Source: Vibrio kanaloae
Lineage (GTDB): Bacteria > Pseudomonadota > Gammaproteobacteria > Enterobacterales > Vibrionaceae
Reading direction: 5' to 3'
Assembly (NCBI RefSeq): GCF_024347535.1
Contig: NZ_AP025497.1
Location: 930,001-994,000 of the forward strand
DNA length: 64,000 bases
Below the pieces are notes generated by a model. The model ran no database searches. It was not told the origin of the DNA and was given only the letters and a program-made list of their open reading frames with translations. Of this stretch, positions 17,511 through 26,620 are shown one piece after another (within the stretch, counting starts at the first letter, position 1; every line of letters starts with the position of its first letter). Position numbers and translations under genes: made by a program.

Positions 17511-18878
17511 ATGAAACTAACAGCAAAACCCTCAGCTAGTAACGCTTTACTTATTTCTATAACGACACCGGACTTCAAAGGTGACGAAGCAAAAGAGTCT
17601 CTTGCCGAACTTGCTCGCTTAGTAACAACCCTAGGGTTTAAAGTGGTTGGTACTCAATCGCAGCACCACAGTTCAGCTCAACGACAAAACGTGTTGGGTG
17701 CTGGTAAGCTTGCGGAAATCGCTCATCTAACCGGTTACCAAGGTTCGATTGAAGAAGCAGAAGATGAAGACTTCCTTGATGAATCAGGTCTATTTGATTC
17801 AGAAATCGACGAGCTAGATTTTGATGATCTTCCAACGGGCAATTTCCAATACGGCGCCGCTGATGTTGTGGTCTTTGACTGTGATTTAAGCCCATCTCAA
17901 CTGCGCACTGTTGAGGCGAGTTTGGGTGTGGAAGTATTTGACCGTACTGGCATCATCATCGAAATCTTCAGCCGTCACGCTCGTACTCGTACTGCTCGTC
18001 TGCAAGTTGATATCGCTCGTCTAAACTACTTAGTGCCGCGACTTCGTGAAACGGCTGAGGGTGATAAAGAGCGTCAAATGGGTCAGGGCGCCGGTGAAAC
18101 TTCGCTAGAGCTAGACCGTCGTAACGTACGTGACCAAATTGCTGCGCTTAAACGTGAGCTAGTAAGCGTACAAGATGAAATGAAGACCCGACGCACAAGG
18201 CGCGCGGAGCTTTTCACTGTTGCTTTAGTTGGCTACACCAATGCTGGTAAATCTTCGATGATGCGTGCAATGACCGCAACCGAAGTGGTGGGTGAAGATA
18301 AACTGTTCGCAACGCTAGACACCACGGTTCGTGCGCTTCAGCCAATCACTCAACCGCGTATCCTTGTTTCAGATACAGTGGGTTTCATCAAGAAACTGCC
18401 ACATGATCTGGTTGCATCATTCCACTCAACGCTAGCAGAAGCGCATGATGCTTCACTGCTTTTGTATGTGGTTGATGCTTCTGATGTTTCATTCCGCGCA
18501 CAACTTGATGTGGTACACGACGTATTAGCACAAGTGGGCGTTGAAGGAAGTGAAAAGCTATTAGTGCTGAATAAGTGCGATAGATTGACTGAAGAACAGC
18601 AATTAGAGCTGATCGAAGAATTCCCAGATGCGATGCTAACGTCGACTCGTGATCCGCTAGATATTACGAAGCTGCACAAGTACATCGTTGGTGTTGCTGA
18701 AGAAGGCATGATCGAAGAAGAGATCACGATCCCTTATTCTGGCCAAGGCATCATCGGTGAGATTCGCTCAAACATGAGTGTGGTTAAAGAAGAGTACGAC
18801 TATGAGTGTATTAAGTTGACCGTTCGCTCTAGTGAAATTGACTTAGCTCGACTGAAAAAGCGTATGCAGAAATCTTGA
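17511..18878 (+). CDS. HflX-like GTPase with acidic insertion
   Basis: 455 residues. An N-terminal HflX-type domain is followed by a coiled helical linker (LELDRRNVRDQIAALKREL) and a G domain from about residue 235: G1 GYTNAGKSS, G3 DTVGFI, G4 NKCD. HflX proteins split stalled ribosomes. Two departures from canonical HflX: a Glu/Asp-rich insertion at about residues 80-105 (EEAEDEDFLDESGLFDSEID), and GQGAGETSLELDRR where HflX normally reads GLRGPGETQLETDRR. The usual hflX lies in the miaA-hfq-hflKC operon, so this is probably a second, divergent paralogue. It is monocistronic, with a terminator shared with pfaD. Confidence 0.82.
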   Translation: MKLTAKPSASNALLISITTPDFKGDEAKESLAELARLVTTLGFKVVGTQSQHHSSAQRQNVLGAGKLAEIAHLTGYQGSIEEAEDEDFLDESGLFDSEIDELDFDDLPTGNFQYGAADVVVFDCDLSPSQLRTVEASLGVEVFDRTGIIIEIFSRHARTRTARLQVDIARLNYLVPRLRETAEGDKERQMGQGAGETSLELDRRNVRDQIAALKRELVSVQDEMKTRRTRRAELFTVALVGYTNAGKSSMMRAMTATEVVGEDKLFATLDTTVRALQPITQPRILVSDTVGFIKKLPHDLVASFHSTLAEAHDASLLLYVVDASDVSFRAQLDVVHDVLAQVGVEGSEKLLVLNKCDRLTEEQQLELIEEFPDAMLTSTRDPLDITKLHKYIVGVAEEGMIEEEITIPYSGQGIIGEIRSNMSVVKEEYDYECIKLTVRSSEIDLARLKKRMQKS

Positions 18879-18911
18879 TCGTCTATCTAATTTAGATAAG
18901 AACGTCCAAAG

Positions 18912-18939
18912 AAAAAGCGACCTAAGTGGTCGCTTTTTT
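18912..18939. terminator. Bidirectional terminator between hflX-like gene and pfaD
   Basis: 11-bp stem AAAAAGCGACC / GGTCGCTTTTT with a 5-base loop, A-run on one side and T-run on the other, serving both convergent transcripts. Confidence 0.9.
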
Positions 18940-18974
18940 ATTGGTTGAGCTTAATTAACGCTGTATTGAAATGC

Positions 18975-20612
18975 CTATGCCATTCTTTGAGTTGGCTTCC
19001 AACGTGCTAGTTCTGGGTCAAGCTTGATACCTTGAGAGGTCAGCAGGTTAACACGTGCTAAGTAAGCCGCACCGTGCATCAAGTGCTTAGCAAGGTCGAC
19101 TGCATTACGCTGTTGGTAATCGTCTAGGTAGCTGTCTTTCGCCCATGCGTTGAATGCGCCAAGTGCTGGGCCTGCCCATACTTGGTAATCCATCTCACGA
19201 CCTTGTTCACCTGTGTTTGACCAACGGCTCGAAAGACCCAAGTACCAGCGGAAGATCAACGCCATTTTACGTTTTGGATTGCCTTCTGCACGTTCGATCT
19301 GTTTAGGGTCGCGCTCGTTAAAGTGCGCCATAGTACCAGCCCAAATATCATCCAGTGTTGAACGGAATACTTGCTTCTCTAGCTTTTGACGTTCTTCTAC
19401 TGGAATCGCTTCAATCGAGTCGTAACGTGTGTAGATCTCGTACAGCTTGTTCGCACGCATTGGGAACAAGGTGCCACGTTTAACCACTTGCAGTTTCACG
19501 CCCATTTCGAACATGTCTGCCGCCGGAGCCATAGTCACATCAGCCATTTCGGTTGTCGAAAGCAGCTTACGTGTGTGCTCGCTCGCGCCAGCCTCAACAC
19601 ACGCTTGGTTGATAGAACCGGTAACAATGTATGCCGCACCCATGTTAAACGTTGCTAGAGCCGCGTCAGGCGTGCCTACGCCACCACCACAACCGACACG
19701 TAGCGGTGTTTCGAATTGATATTGAGCTTGGATTTGCTCTTTCAGCCCAAGAATCGTTGGCAGTAGAGTAACCAGTGGGCGGTTATCGGTGTGACCACCA
19801 GAATCGGCTTCTGCGGTAATGTCATCAGCCATAGGAACCAGCTGTGCTAGCTCCATCTGTTCTGTTGTGATTCGGCCTTCATCAACCAAAGCTTGCAGCA
19901 TTTTTACAGGAGCTGGCTGCATGAACTTACTTGCGACTTCAGTACGGCTTACCTTAGCAATAACCTTGTTGCCAATCTGAATCTCACCTTGTGCATCGCG
20001 GCTAAGGCCAGCGGCACGGTAGTGAACGATTTGCGGTGTTAGACCTAAGAAGGCAGAAGCCTCAACTGTTTTCACTTTGTGCTTCAAAAACAGCTCAACA
20101 CTGCCGCGCTCTAGTGCGGGTTCGCTTGGGCTGTGAATCAGGTTAAACGCGTAAGGACCGTTTGGCAGTGCTGCTTGAATACGGTTAATCGCTTGCTCAA
20201 CACGAGACGGGATTAAGCCCGCCGCGCCAAATGAACAAAGAATGCCAGCTTGGCCAAGCGCAATCACCAACTCTTCAGATGAAATGCCATTTGCCATTGC
20301 GCCAGCGTAGTAAGCGTATTTCACGCCGTGGCAGCGACGAAAATCTTCGTCGCCTAGGCTTTGTGTACCAAGAGCGGGAGCAAAGGCGCTAACAGGTTGG
20401 CTGTTAGCCGAGCTTGCTGAATCGCCTGATGCAATCTCAGCTTGTTGGCTTACGCCTAAGCCTTTTTCTGGGTGGTTCACTACGTAACAAGCAAGGCTTA
20501 AATCTTTCAAAATTGTCGACATTGCTGCGTTATCGAAATGTGTAGTGTTCTCTTCGATCTGCCAAGGCCACGGAGATAGCTTTTCGTTATTAATTGTAGT
20601 TTGAGTTGTCAT
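18975..20612 (-). CDS. pfaD: PfaD: enoyl reductase of the PUFA synthase
   Basis: 545 residues, the usual PfaD size. It is an FMN-dependent TIM-barrel enoyl reductase of the nitronate monooxygenase-like family that reduces trans-2-enoyl-ACP during omega-3 chain assembly. The Gly-rich FMN-binding stretch is seen in RVGCGGGVGTPDAALATFNMGAAYIVTGSINQ, with LVPMADDITAEADSGGHTDN before it. Last gene of the pfaABCD operon, 38 bp after pfaC. AGGAAAG lies 8 bases before the ATG. Confidence 0.95.
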   Translation of the reverse strand: MTTQTTINNEKLSPWPWQIEENTTHFDNAAMSTILKDLSLACYVVNHPEKGLGVSQQAEIASGDSASSANSQPVSAFAPALGTQSLGDEDFRRCHGVKYAYYAGAMANGISSEELVIALGQAGILCSFGAAGLIPSRVEQAINRIQAALPNGPYAFNLIHSPSEPALERGSVELFLKHKVKTVEASAFLGLTPQIVHYRAAGLSRDAQGEIQIGNKVIAKVSRTEVASKFMQPAPVKMLQALVDEGRITTEQMELAQLVPMADDITAEADSGGHTDNRPLVTLLPTILGLKEQIQAQYQFETPLRVGCGGGVGTPDAALATFNMGAAYIVTGSINQACVEAGASEHTRKLLSTTEMADVTMAPAADMFEMGVKLQVVKRGTLFPMRANKLYEIYTRYDSIEAIPVEERQKLEKQVFRSTLDDIWAGTMAHFNERDPKQIERAEGNPKRKMALIFRWYLGLSSRWSNTGEQGREMDYQVWAGPALGAFNAWAKDSYLDDYQQRNAVDLAKHLMHGAAYLARVNLLTSQGIKLDPELARWKPTQRMA

Positions 20613-20650
20613 AATTAATTCTTTCCTAGTTCTCTGTCACTAATGGCGGC

Positions 20651-23600
20651 TTATGCTTTATCGATAGAAGGAGCTTCTTCTATACAAATCGCAATGTCTT
20701 TCACTTCGTAAATACGCAGACCATCTTTGCTCAGGTTTGCGTCGCCAACGATGATGCGTTTGCCGTCTTCGTCTTTAATCGCAGTGATATGTACATCCAG
20801 AGACATCTGTTTGTTCAGAGGGTTAATCTGACCACGATATTTCCATTTCACTTCAGATTGGATTTGACCAAACTTAGGATTACGGAAGCCAGCGCCAAGG
20901 TCTTTGTTTAGCGCGTAGGTTTGCATCAGTTCGATGATCGCTTCGACACCGAGAGAACCTGGCATTACTGGGTCTTGATGGAAGTGGAACTGGAAGAACC
21001 AATCACTTGGGTCAATCGTACGCTCAGCGTATAGGTAACCAAGACCGTCTTTACCACCATCGCTGGTGATCTGCACGGTATCGATAAAGTTCAAGCGACC
21101 GCCAGCCAGTTGGTAGTGCTCTTGCACTTCACCAGTAGCAGAAACGGGTGCATTGAAGTAACGCGTCGTTTTGTCTAGTAGGTTGATGTTTACATCCGGC
21201 GTGCGGTTGTTATCAACGTGCCAAGGGTGAGTTACTTTACCGTTGTCCAAACCAAGCTGATCTTTCAGTGCTGCGCCCTTGAAGTAACCAAATACCGCTG
21301 TACCTTGGTAGAAAGGCACGCCGTCAGTGCTCAGTTCGAAGCTGAAGCTCTGTACGATGTTGGTGCCCATCATAACGGTTGAAAGCAGACGAGAATCGTT
21401 GGTGATCGTTTTGCCACGTAAGTCGACGTTACGCAGCATTTTGCCGCTGCCGTCTAGGTTACGGAAAAACAGTTCTTCACCTGGGAAGCCCAATGTTGTT
21501 CCCATGTAGCCAGAGATAAAGCCGTTTGGCTGCAGTGAAATCTCCATCAATACCGAGTAAGGCATTAGGGTCTGGTGGCTGTTTTCATCAAAGTACCATG
21601 CGTTTTCTGGCACTTCGTATTCTGCAATACACGATGAAGGCTTCTTGAAGTCGCCACGCTTACCGTCAATCTCAACGACACGAGTGGTTAGCTGTAAATC
21701 GCCACACGGAGTACGTGGTGGGATCATTCCACGGTAGATTGAGAAGTCAGGGCCGAAACATTTTTCGATATCGCCGGTTGCGAATTCGAACATATGGTAT
21801 GGCGTGAATGGAACCGTATCGGGTGTGCGGTTCGGGTAATCTGGAGTTACCGGAGCTTCCACATGTTGAAGAGGAACCACACCTTTGTTAGGCGCCGTTT
21901 CTAGGTCTTCAATTTGTGCCATCAATGGCGCATTCGCTGAAGCCTGTTGGTTCACTGCTGGTGTATGGCCCAAGCTTTTATGGTCCAAGCTTTCGATAAC
22001 TGGGGTTGCGACAGCTGTTTCTAAAGAAGGTAGGTAACGAGTACATTCGTCGTCTTCTTTAATCATCACACCCAAGTTTTGGAAATCAACAATTACTTTG
22101 CCGTTTAACAAGATATCGATGTTGGCTTTCGCGTATGGGCGAGGGCTTAGACCAATCTCGGTCACTTCCATGCGGTAAGTCAGTTCTGCCGATTGCGGGA
22201 GAACTTGACCACGACAACGCACTTGTTGAGGCGCATTTTCAAGCGGTTGGAAACGCCCATTTTGAACAAGCGTGTGCATGCCAAGGTGCATCATGAAGAA
22301 TTGCAGCAGTTGACCACAACCTTCGGCCATCAAAGAGCCAGCCATTACTGAGTCATCTTTGAAGTGACAAGGGAAGTACCAGTGTTCAGGCTCTAACTGT
22401 TTGTGACCTTCAATCAGACCAAGTCCCCATGTGCCGCCTTGCGGTTCAACACGGCTAACCTTTTCGATCATCATGAACTTCTCTGAGCTGAAGCACAAAG
22501 AAGGCTGGTGGCGATTGGATTGGTGAGTTGGGCCAAAACACTCTGCAATGTTTGCAGTCAGCAGGTGGCGCAGTTCTTGGTGGTTAAACTGCGTTTTAGG
22601 GCAGTGCAGCATAGGGTCGAAGCGTTGCTTAGTTGCAAGTTTACGAGCCTTGATTTCATCTTCAGTGTGAATCACACCTTTGCCATCTGCTAGCTCTTCA
22701 TCAGTGAAGAAGCCCGCACAGCCGTTATCCATTTTCAGGATCATCTTGTCGCCAACGAAACACTCGTACGAGAAGAAGAACAGCAGCGTGTCGCCATTGC
22801 GAGCAAAGCTGTTGATTGAGATATCGTAACGCAGCGTATCGCCACCACGAGGCAAGTCGCCAAGGAAGGTCAGCGTACAGTCAAGCAAGCGGTAAACACG
22901 CTCGCCTTTGTTTTCGAAATCAATGCCTAGGTAGCTGATCAGCATTAGATCGCATTGACCAGATTCTACCGCCACTGCCCAAGGGATCTGACCATCAACA
23001 AGATACGGCGCATCAACTGGGATGTCGTATTCAGTGGTCATTGTGCTTGGCTTGTATTCGTTCACTGTCGCGTTGAGCTTGGTTACACGAGATACCAATA
23101 GGTAGTCTGTGGTTGGTAGGCGAACGCGGCGCGAGTAGCTATCGATGATCGCGTAATCAGGGCCAAATACATTCGCAATATCACCTTCTGCGTATTCAAC
23201 CAGATCATCGTAATCCCAGATACATGGCTTACGAACAGGTTTTACTGGTGCTGGCGTCGCAAGTACGTTGACTGGCGCTGACTGAACCGGAGCCGGTTGA
23301 GCTTGAACAGGCTGAGCTAATGTTTGCTGACCGGTTGTTTGTTGGCTAGTCGTTTGTTGAATCAGGGCATTGCTATCTAAACCAGACGTCACTGCGTTTA
23401 ACTGTGCTTTTAATAGTGCATCAGCCATTTGCATGCCTTGGGCACGAGTGTGTAAGAATGTTTTGTGTACTTGCTGAGCCGCTTGCTGATTTTGAGCAAA
23501 AGCTTGGTTGTATGGTGTTACAGACGGCTGTGATGCTGCGTCCGTATTAGCGTCGATATTCGATACGCCATTTTTAGCGGATAGGACATGAGTCATATTG

Positions 23601-26600
23601 CTGTGGTTACCTGTTAGCTGACTGTGGCGAGTTGGCGCCAGAGTCGGGGATACTGATGTAGGAGTTTCGATGACTGGCTCTACCGCGTTCTGCGCTAATG
23701 CTTTCTTCTCTAACTCTTTTTGAGCAAGGGCTGCTTGAATGCTTGCTGTCGTTGGAATCGATGCCACTCTTGCTGCTTGTTTGCCAGAAGCTTTCTGCTG
23801 AATCGTTGCCAAGTTAGTTACTGGGGTTTCGGCAATATGTTGATAAATATCGCGTCCACCAAGAGTCACTTGCTTAACCAATTGACGCTTAGCATCACTC
23901 GCCAGTTCATTGCTTAAACGAACAGAAAGTGATTGAGATTCAACACTCGATTGGCTTAGTAGCAGCTGTGAACATTGTCCTTCGCTGATGTTGGCAACAA
24001 TCGCGTTCTTAGAACTGACATTCGGATTCAGAGACTCAAGGTTCAAGTTGAGTAGGCCGTGTAGCAGGCTTGCCATACCAGAGGCTGCAGAGCAGTGACC
24101 AACACGCTGACTCGCTTGAGTGGTCTTGGTAACCCCTAAGTTGAGAGATACAAGCTCGCGTGATGAAGACTCTGGTGCATGGTTCAGCTCAAGCAGAGCA
24201 ACATCGTTCGAGCTCATACCGACTTGAGTCAGTAACTCATCAACAACGGCGTTGTTATTCTCGCTTGAACCAAAGGCCAATGCGTTTATGCTGCCGTAAG
24301 CCGTGTCTTGGTTGCTCGCTACTCGACCTTCTTCCACAAGAACAATTGCACCTGCGCCTTCGCCGACATTCCAACTGCCGTCTTGCGCTTGTCCGAATTT
24401 TGGAGCAAGTGACACTGGGCTCACGCTGTTCTTCAGAATCACATGTTCTGCACTGCCGCTTAGGTCAACGGCTGCAATCACAACAGCATCCATGGATTCT
24501 TGCGACATGAGGTTTTGCGCGACATCGATACAACGAGCAACTGACTGTTCAGCGGCTGAAATCGTAAAGGCAGGGCCGTTAAAGTCCCACAATGACGAGA
24601 TGCGCGAAGCCATGATATTGCCGATGAAACTGGTGTATTGGTTCAGCTTGGCTGCGTCCATCACACTGTCCATCGCGATGGTTTCTAGCGCTTGGTATTC
24701 GTCTTGAGTTAGTTCGATACCCATGTTGGCAAAGCTGTCAGCCAATTGGCTATGCAGGTTTACGCGTCCACGGAATTGGTGCATCTCAAGCTCTGTTTCC
24801 ATTGCGACGAGTACAGCAACTTTTTGACCAACAACAAGCTTGGCATCCTTGATGGCTTCGTCTGCAACTTTCATCAGTAGCAACTGCTGAGAGATCAAAC
24901 GGTCATCTTCATTTGGCGGCACTTTGAAGCGTAGAAAGTCGAGATCGAATTGATCGATGTACGCTCCGTTTGGAATGCCGTGTAAACCAAACTGATTCAG
25001 TAGTTCTGGATGTTGGTCTAAGCCTTTCCAGCGTTTCTTAGGCAAAGCAATGAAAGCATCGTTGTTGGTCTCAATCGCAGTGCTTAGCGCATTGATGCTT
25101 TGCAGAGAACCGAAGTGAGACGCTAGACCAGTAATGCTTAAATTAGACGGTTGTAGGCTTGGAGATACTGATTCTGGAATCTGGTTTACATTACTGGTGT
25201 CTGAATACGCTTCAAGCAGTAAGTGAGCGTTACACCCACCGAAACCAAATACAGAAACACCCGCGCAGCGCTCTGAGTTACCCGCTTTACTTGGCCAAGG
25301 TTGAACCTGCGTTGGCAGAGTCTGTGGGCCAAATAAACCTTCAGGCGACGATAGTGGCTTGTCCAAATTAATACTTGGAGGAAGCACGCCTTCTTTCATC
25401 GCAAAGATCATTTTCACAATCCCCGGCATACCCGCAGCAGTCAGTAAGTGGCCGAGGTTTGACTTCGCAGAGCCAATCAATGGCGGGTTAGAACCATTCA
25501 ATTTGTCAGCAAAGAAACGCTCCATTGAGGTTAACTCAACCTTGTCACCTAATGGTGTGCCGGTTGCGTGACACTCAATCACTTCAATGCTGTCTGGTGA
25601 TAGGTTTGATGCCTCGTAAGCGCGTTCAAAGGCTTGTACTTGTCCTTTGCTATTTGGGCTTAATACGAACTGGCCACGGCCATCGTTCGACAAGCCAATA
25701 CCGCTGACGACTGCGTAAATGTTATCGCCATCACGCTCTGCATCAGCTAAGCGTTTTAGCACTAAAACACCGGCGCCTTCGCCAGCAAACAGACCTTTAC
25801 TGTTGCAATCAAACGGAGCGGAGACACCATGATCTGGGTAAGCATGGAATATGGAGAACCCCATGTTGATAAAGAATGGGTCGGCACCTGATACCGCGCC
25901 TGCCAACATCATGTCGGCTTTACCTGTGTTCAAGTAATCACACGCTAACTTCAATGAATACACTGAACTTGCACATGCCGCATCTAGGCTAAGTTGCACG
26001 TTGCCTAAACCTAGCGCATCAGCCACTAACTTAGAGGCGTTGTGTGCTGCAGCACCATTGATAGGATTGAGGTCTTGCGCGGTTTCATTGGTTGGTAGCA
26101 GTGAAAACTGGTCATTAGCCAATTTATCTTTGAGTGCTTTCTCGACCACTGAGTGATACATCGGTAGAAACAAGTCGTTTGAACGTGTGGTTGGGAACGA
26201 AAGGGCACCCATGATCACGCCTGTGCGCTCTAAAACATCGGCATTCAGATCAATGCCTGCGTCGACTAACGCCTTACGACTCGTGTCCAAAGCCCATAGG
26301 AAACTCTGGTCAGCACCGTTGAACGATTCTGCTGTTAAGCGGTAGCCATTGCTATCGAAATTGAAGTTTTCGATGTAGCCGCCTTTATCACAGTAAAAGC
26401 GGTCTGACTCACCTTGCACACCCTGATAGCGTTCAGGTTTAGCACCTAACTTTTCAGCGCTTAATGTGGTTCGAGAGTCTTTTTTATTCAGCAAGTTTTG
26501 CCAAAAGTCTTTTGGCGTATCGGCTTCAGGGTATTGGTTAGCAATACCGACAATCGCGATCTTATTGCACTTCACTTGCTGTTTGTTCTGAGCCTGATAC

Positions 26601-26620
26601 TGGTTTGATTGAGAACTCAT
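20651..26620 (-). CDS. pfaC: PfaC: PUFA synthase subunit, KS-CLF-DH-DH
   Basis: 1989 residues. Domains in order: ketosynthase (about 20-480) with active-site Cys216 in DAACASS and the His motifs ECHATGTPLGD and NLGHLLTAAG; chain-length factor (about 500-960), in which AEQSVA replaces the catalytic Cys with Gln, as expected for a CLF; a Gln/Ala/Pro-rich linker (about 975-1130); and two FabA-like double-hotdog dehydratases. The first has His in CHFKDDSVMAGS (about 1416), the second in FHFHQDPVMPGS (about 1876). In both the acidic partner is Glu, as in FabZ, rather than the Asp of FabA. The two DH regions start with similar blocks (EGDIANVFGPDY and TGDIEKCFGPDF), pointing to an internal duplication. 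The ATG overlaps the pfaB stop by 4 bp. Confidence 0.96.
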   Translation of the reverse strand: MSSQSNQYQAQNKQQVKCNKIAIVGIANQYPEADTPKDFWQNLLNKKDSRTTLSAEKLGAKPERYQGVQGESDRFYCDKGGYIENFNFDSNGYRLTAESFNGADQSFLWALDTSRKALVDAGIDLNADVLERTGVIMGALSFPTTRSNDLFLPMYHSVVEKALKDKLANDQFSLLPTNETAQDLNPINGAAAHNASKLVADALGLGNVQLSLDAACASSVYSLKLACDYLNTGKADMMLAGAVSGADPFFINMGFSIFHAYPDHGVSAPFDCNSKGLFAGEGAGVLVLKRLADAERDGDNIYAVVSGIGLSNDGRGQFVLSPNSKGQVQAFERAYEASNLSPDSIEVIECHATGTPLGDKVELTSMERFFADKLNGSNPPLIGSAKSNLGHLLTAAGMPGIVKMIFAMKEGVLPPSINLDKPLSSPEGLFGPQTLPTQVQPWPSKAGNSERCAGVSVFGFGGCNAHLLLEAYSDTSNVNQIPESVSPSLQPSNLSITGLASHFGSLQSINALSTAIETNNDAFIALPKKRWKGLDQHPELLNQFGLHGIPNGAYIDQFDLDFLRFKVPPNEDDRLISQQLLLMKVADEAIKDAKLVVGQKVAVLVAMETELEMHQFRGRVNLHSQLADSFANMGIELTQDEYQALETIAMDSVMDAAKLNQYTSFIGNIMASRISSLWDFNGPAFTISAAEQSVARCIDVAQNLMSQESMDAVVIAAVDLSGSAEHVILKNSVSPVSLAPKFGQAQDGSWNVGEGAGAIVLVEEGRVASNQDTAYGSINALAFGSSENNNAVVDELLTQVGMSSNDVALLELNHAPESSSRELVSLNLGVTKTTQASQRVGHCSAASGMASLLHGLLNLNLESLNPNVSSKNAIVANISEGQCSQLLLSQSSVESQSLSVRLSNELASDAKRQLVKQVTLGGRDIYQHIAETPVTNLATIQQKASGKQAARVASIPTTASIQAALAQKELEKKALAQNAVEPVIETPTSVSPTLAPTRHSQLTGNHSNMTHVLSAKNGVSNIDANTDAASQPSVTPYNQAFAQNQQAAQQVHKTFLHTRAQGMQMADALLKAQLNAVTSGLDSNALIQQTTSQQTTGQQTLAQPVQAQPAPVQSAPVNVLATPAPVKPVRKPCIWDYDDLVEYAEGDIANVFGPDYAIIDSYSRRVRLPTTDYLLVSRVTKLNATVNEYKPSTMTTEYDIPVDAPYLVDGQIPWAVAVESGQCDLMLISYLGIDFENKGERVYRLLDCTLTFLGDLPRGGDTLRYDISINSFARNGDTLLFFFSYECFVGDKMILKMDNGCAGFFTDEELADGKGVIHTEDEIKARKLATKQRFDPMLHCPKTQFNHQELRHLLTANIAECFGPTHQSNRHQPSLCFSSEKFMMIEKVSRVEPQGGTWGLGLIEGHKQLEPEHWYFPCHFKDDSVMAGSLMAEGCGQLLQFFMMHLGMHTLVQNGRFQPLENAPQQVRCRGQVLPQSAELTYRMEVTEIGLSPRPYAKANIDILLNGKVIVDFQNLGVMIKEDDECTRYLPSLETAVATPVIESLDHKSLGHTPAVNQQASANAPLMAQIEDLETAPNKGVVPLQHVEAPVTPDYPNRTPDTVPFTPYHMFEFATGDIEKCFGPDFSIYRGMIPPRTPCGDLQLTTRVVEIDGKRGDFKKPSSCIAEYEVPENAWYFDENSHQTLMPYSVLMEISLQPNGFISGYMGTTLGFPGEELFFRNLDGSGKMLRNVDLRGKTITNDSRLLSTVMMGTNIVQSFSFELSTDGVPFYQGTAVFGYFKGAALKDQLGLDNGKVTHPWHVDNNRTPDVNINLLDKTTRYFNAPVSATGEVQEHYQLAGGRLNFIDTVQITSDGGKDGLGYLYAERTIDPSDWFFQFHFHQDPVMPGSLGVEAIIELMQTYALNKDLGAGFRNPKFGQIQSEVKWKYRGQINPLNKQMSLDVHITAIKDEDGKRIIVGDANLSKDGLRIYEVKDIAICIEEAPSIDKA

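Noticed and set aside
24160..24707. Plus-strand ORFs of 116 and 134 codons inside pfaC
   Set aside because: They are antisense to the CLF domain, mutually overlapping and have no ribosome sites.
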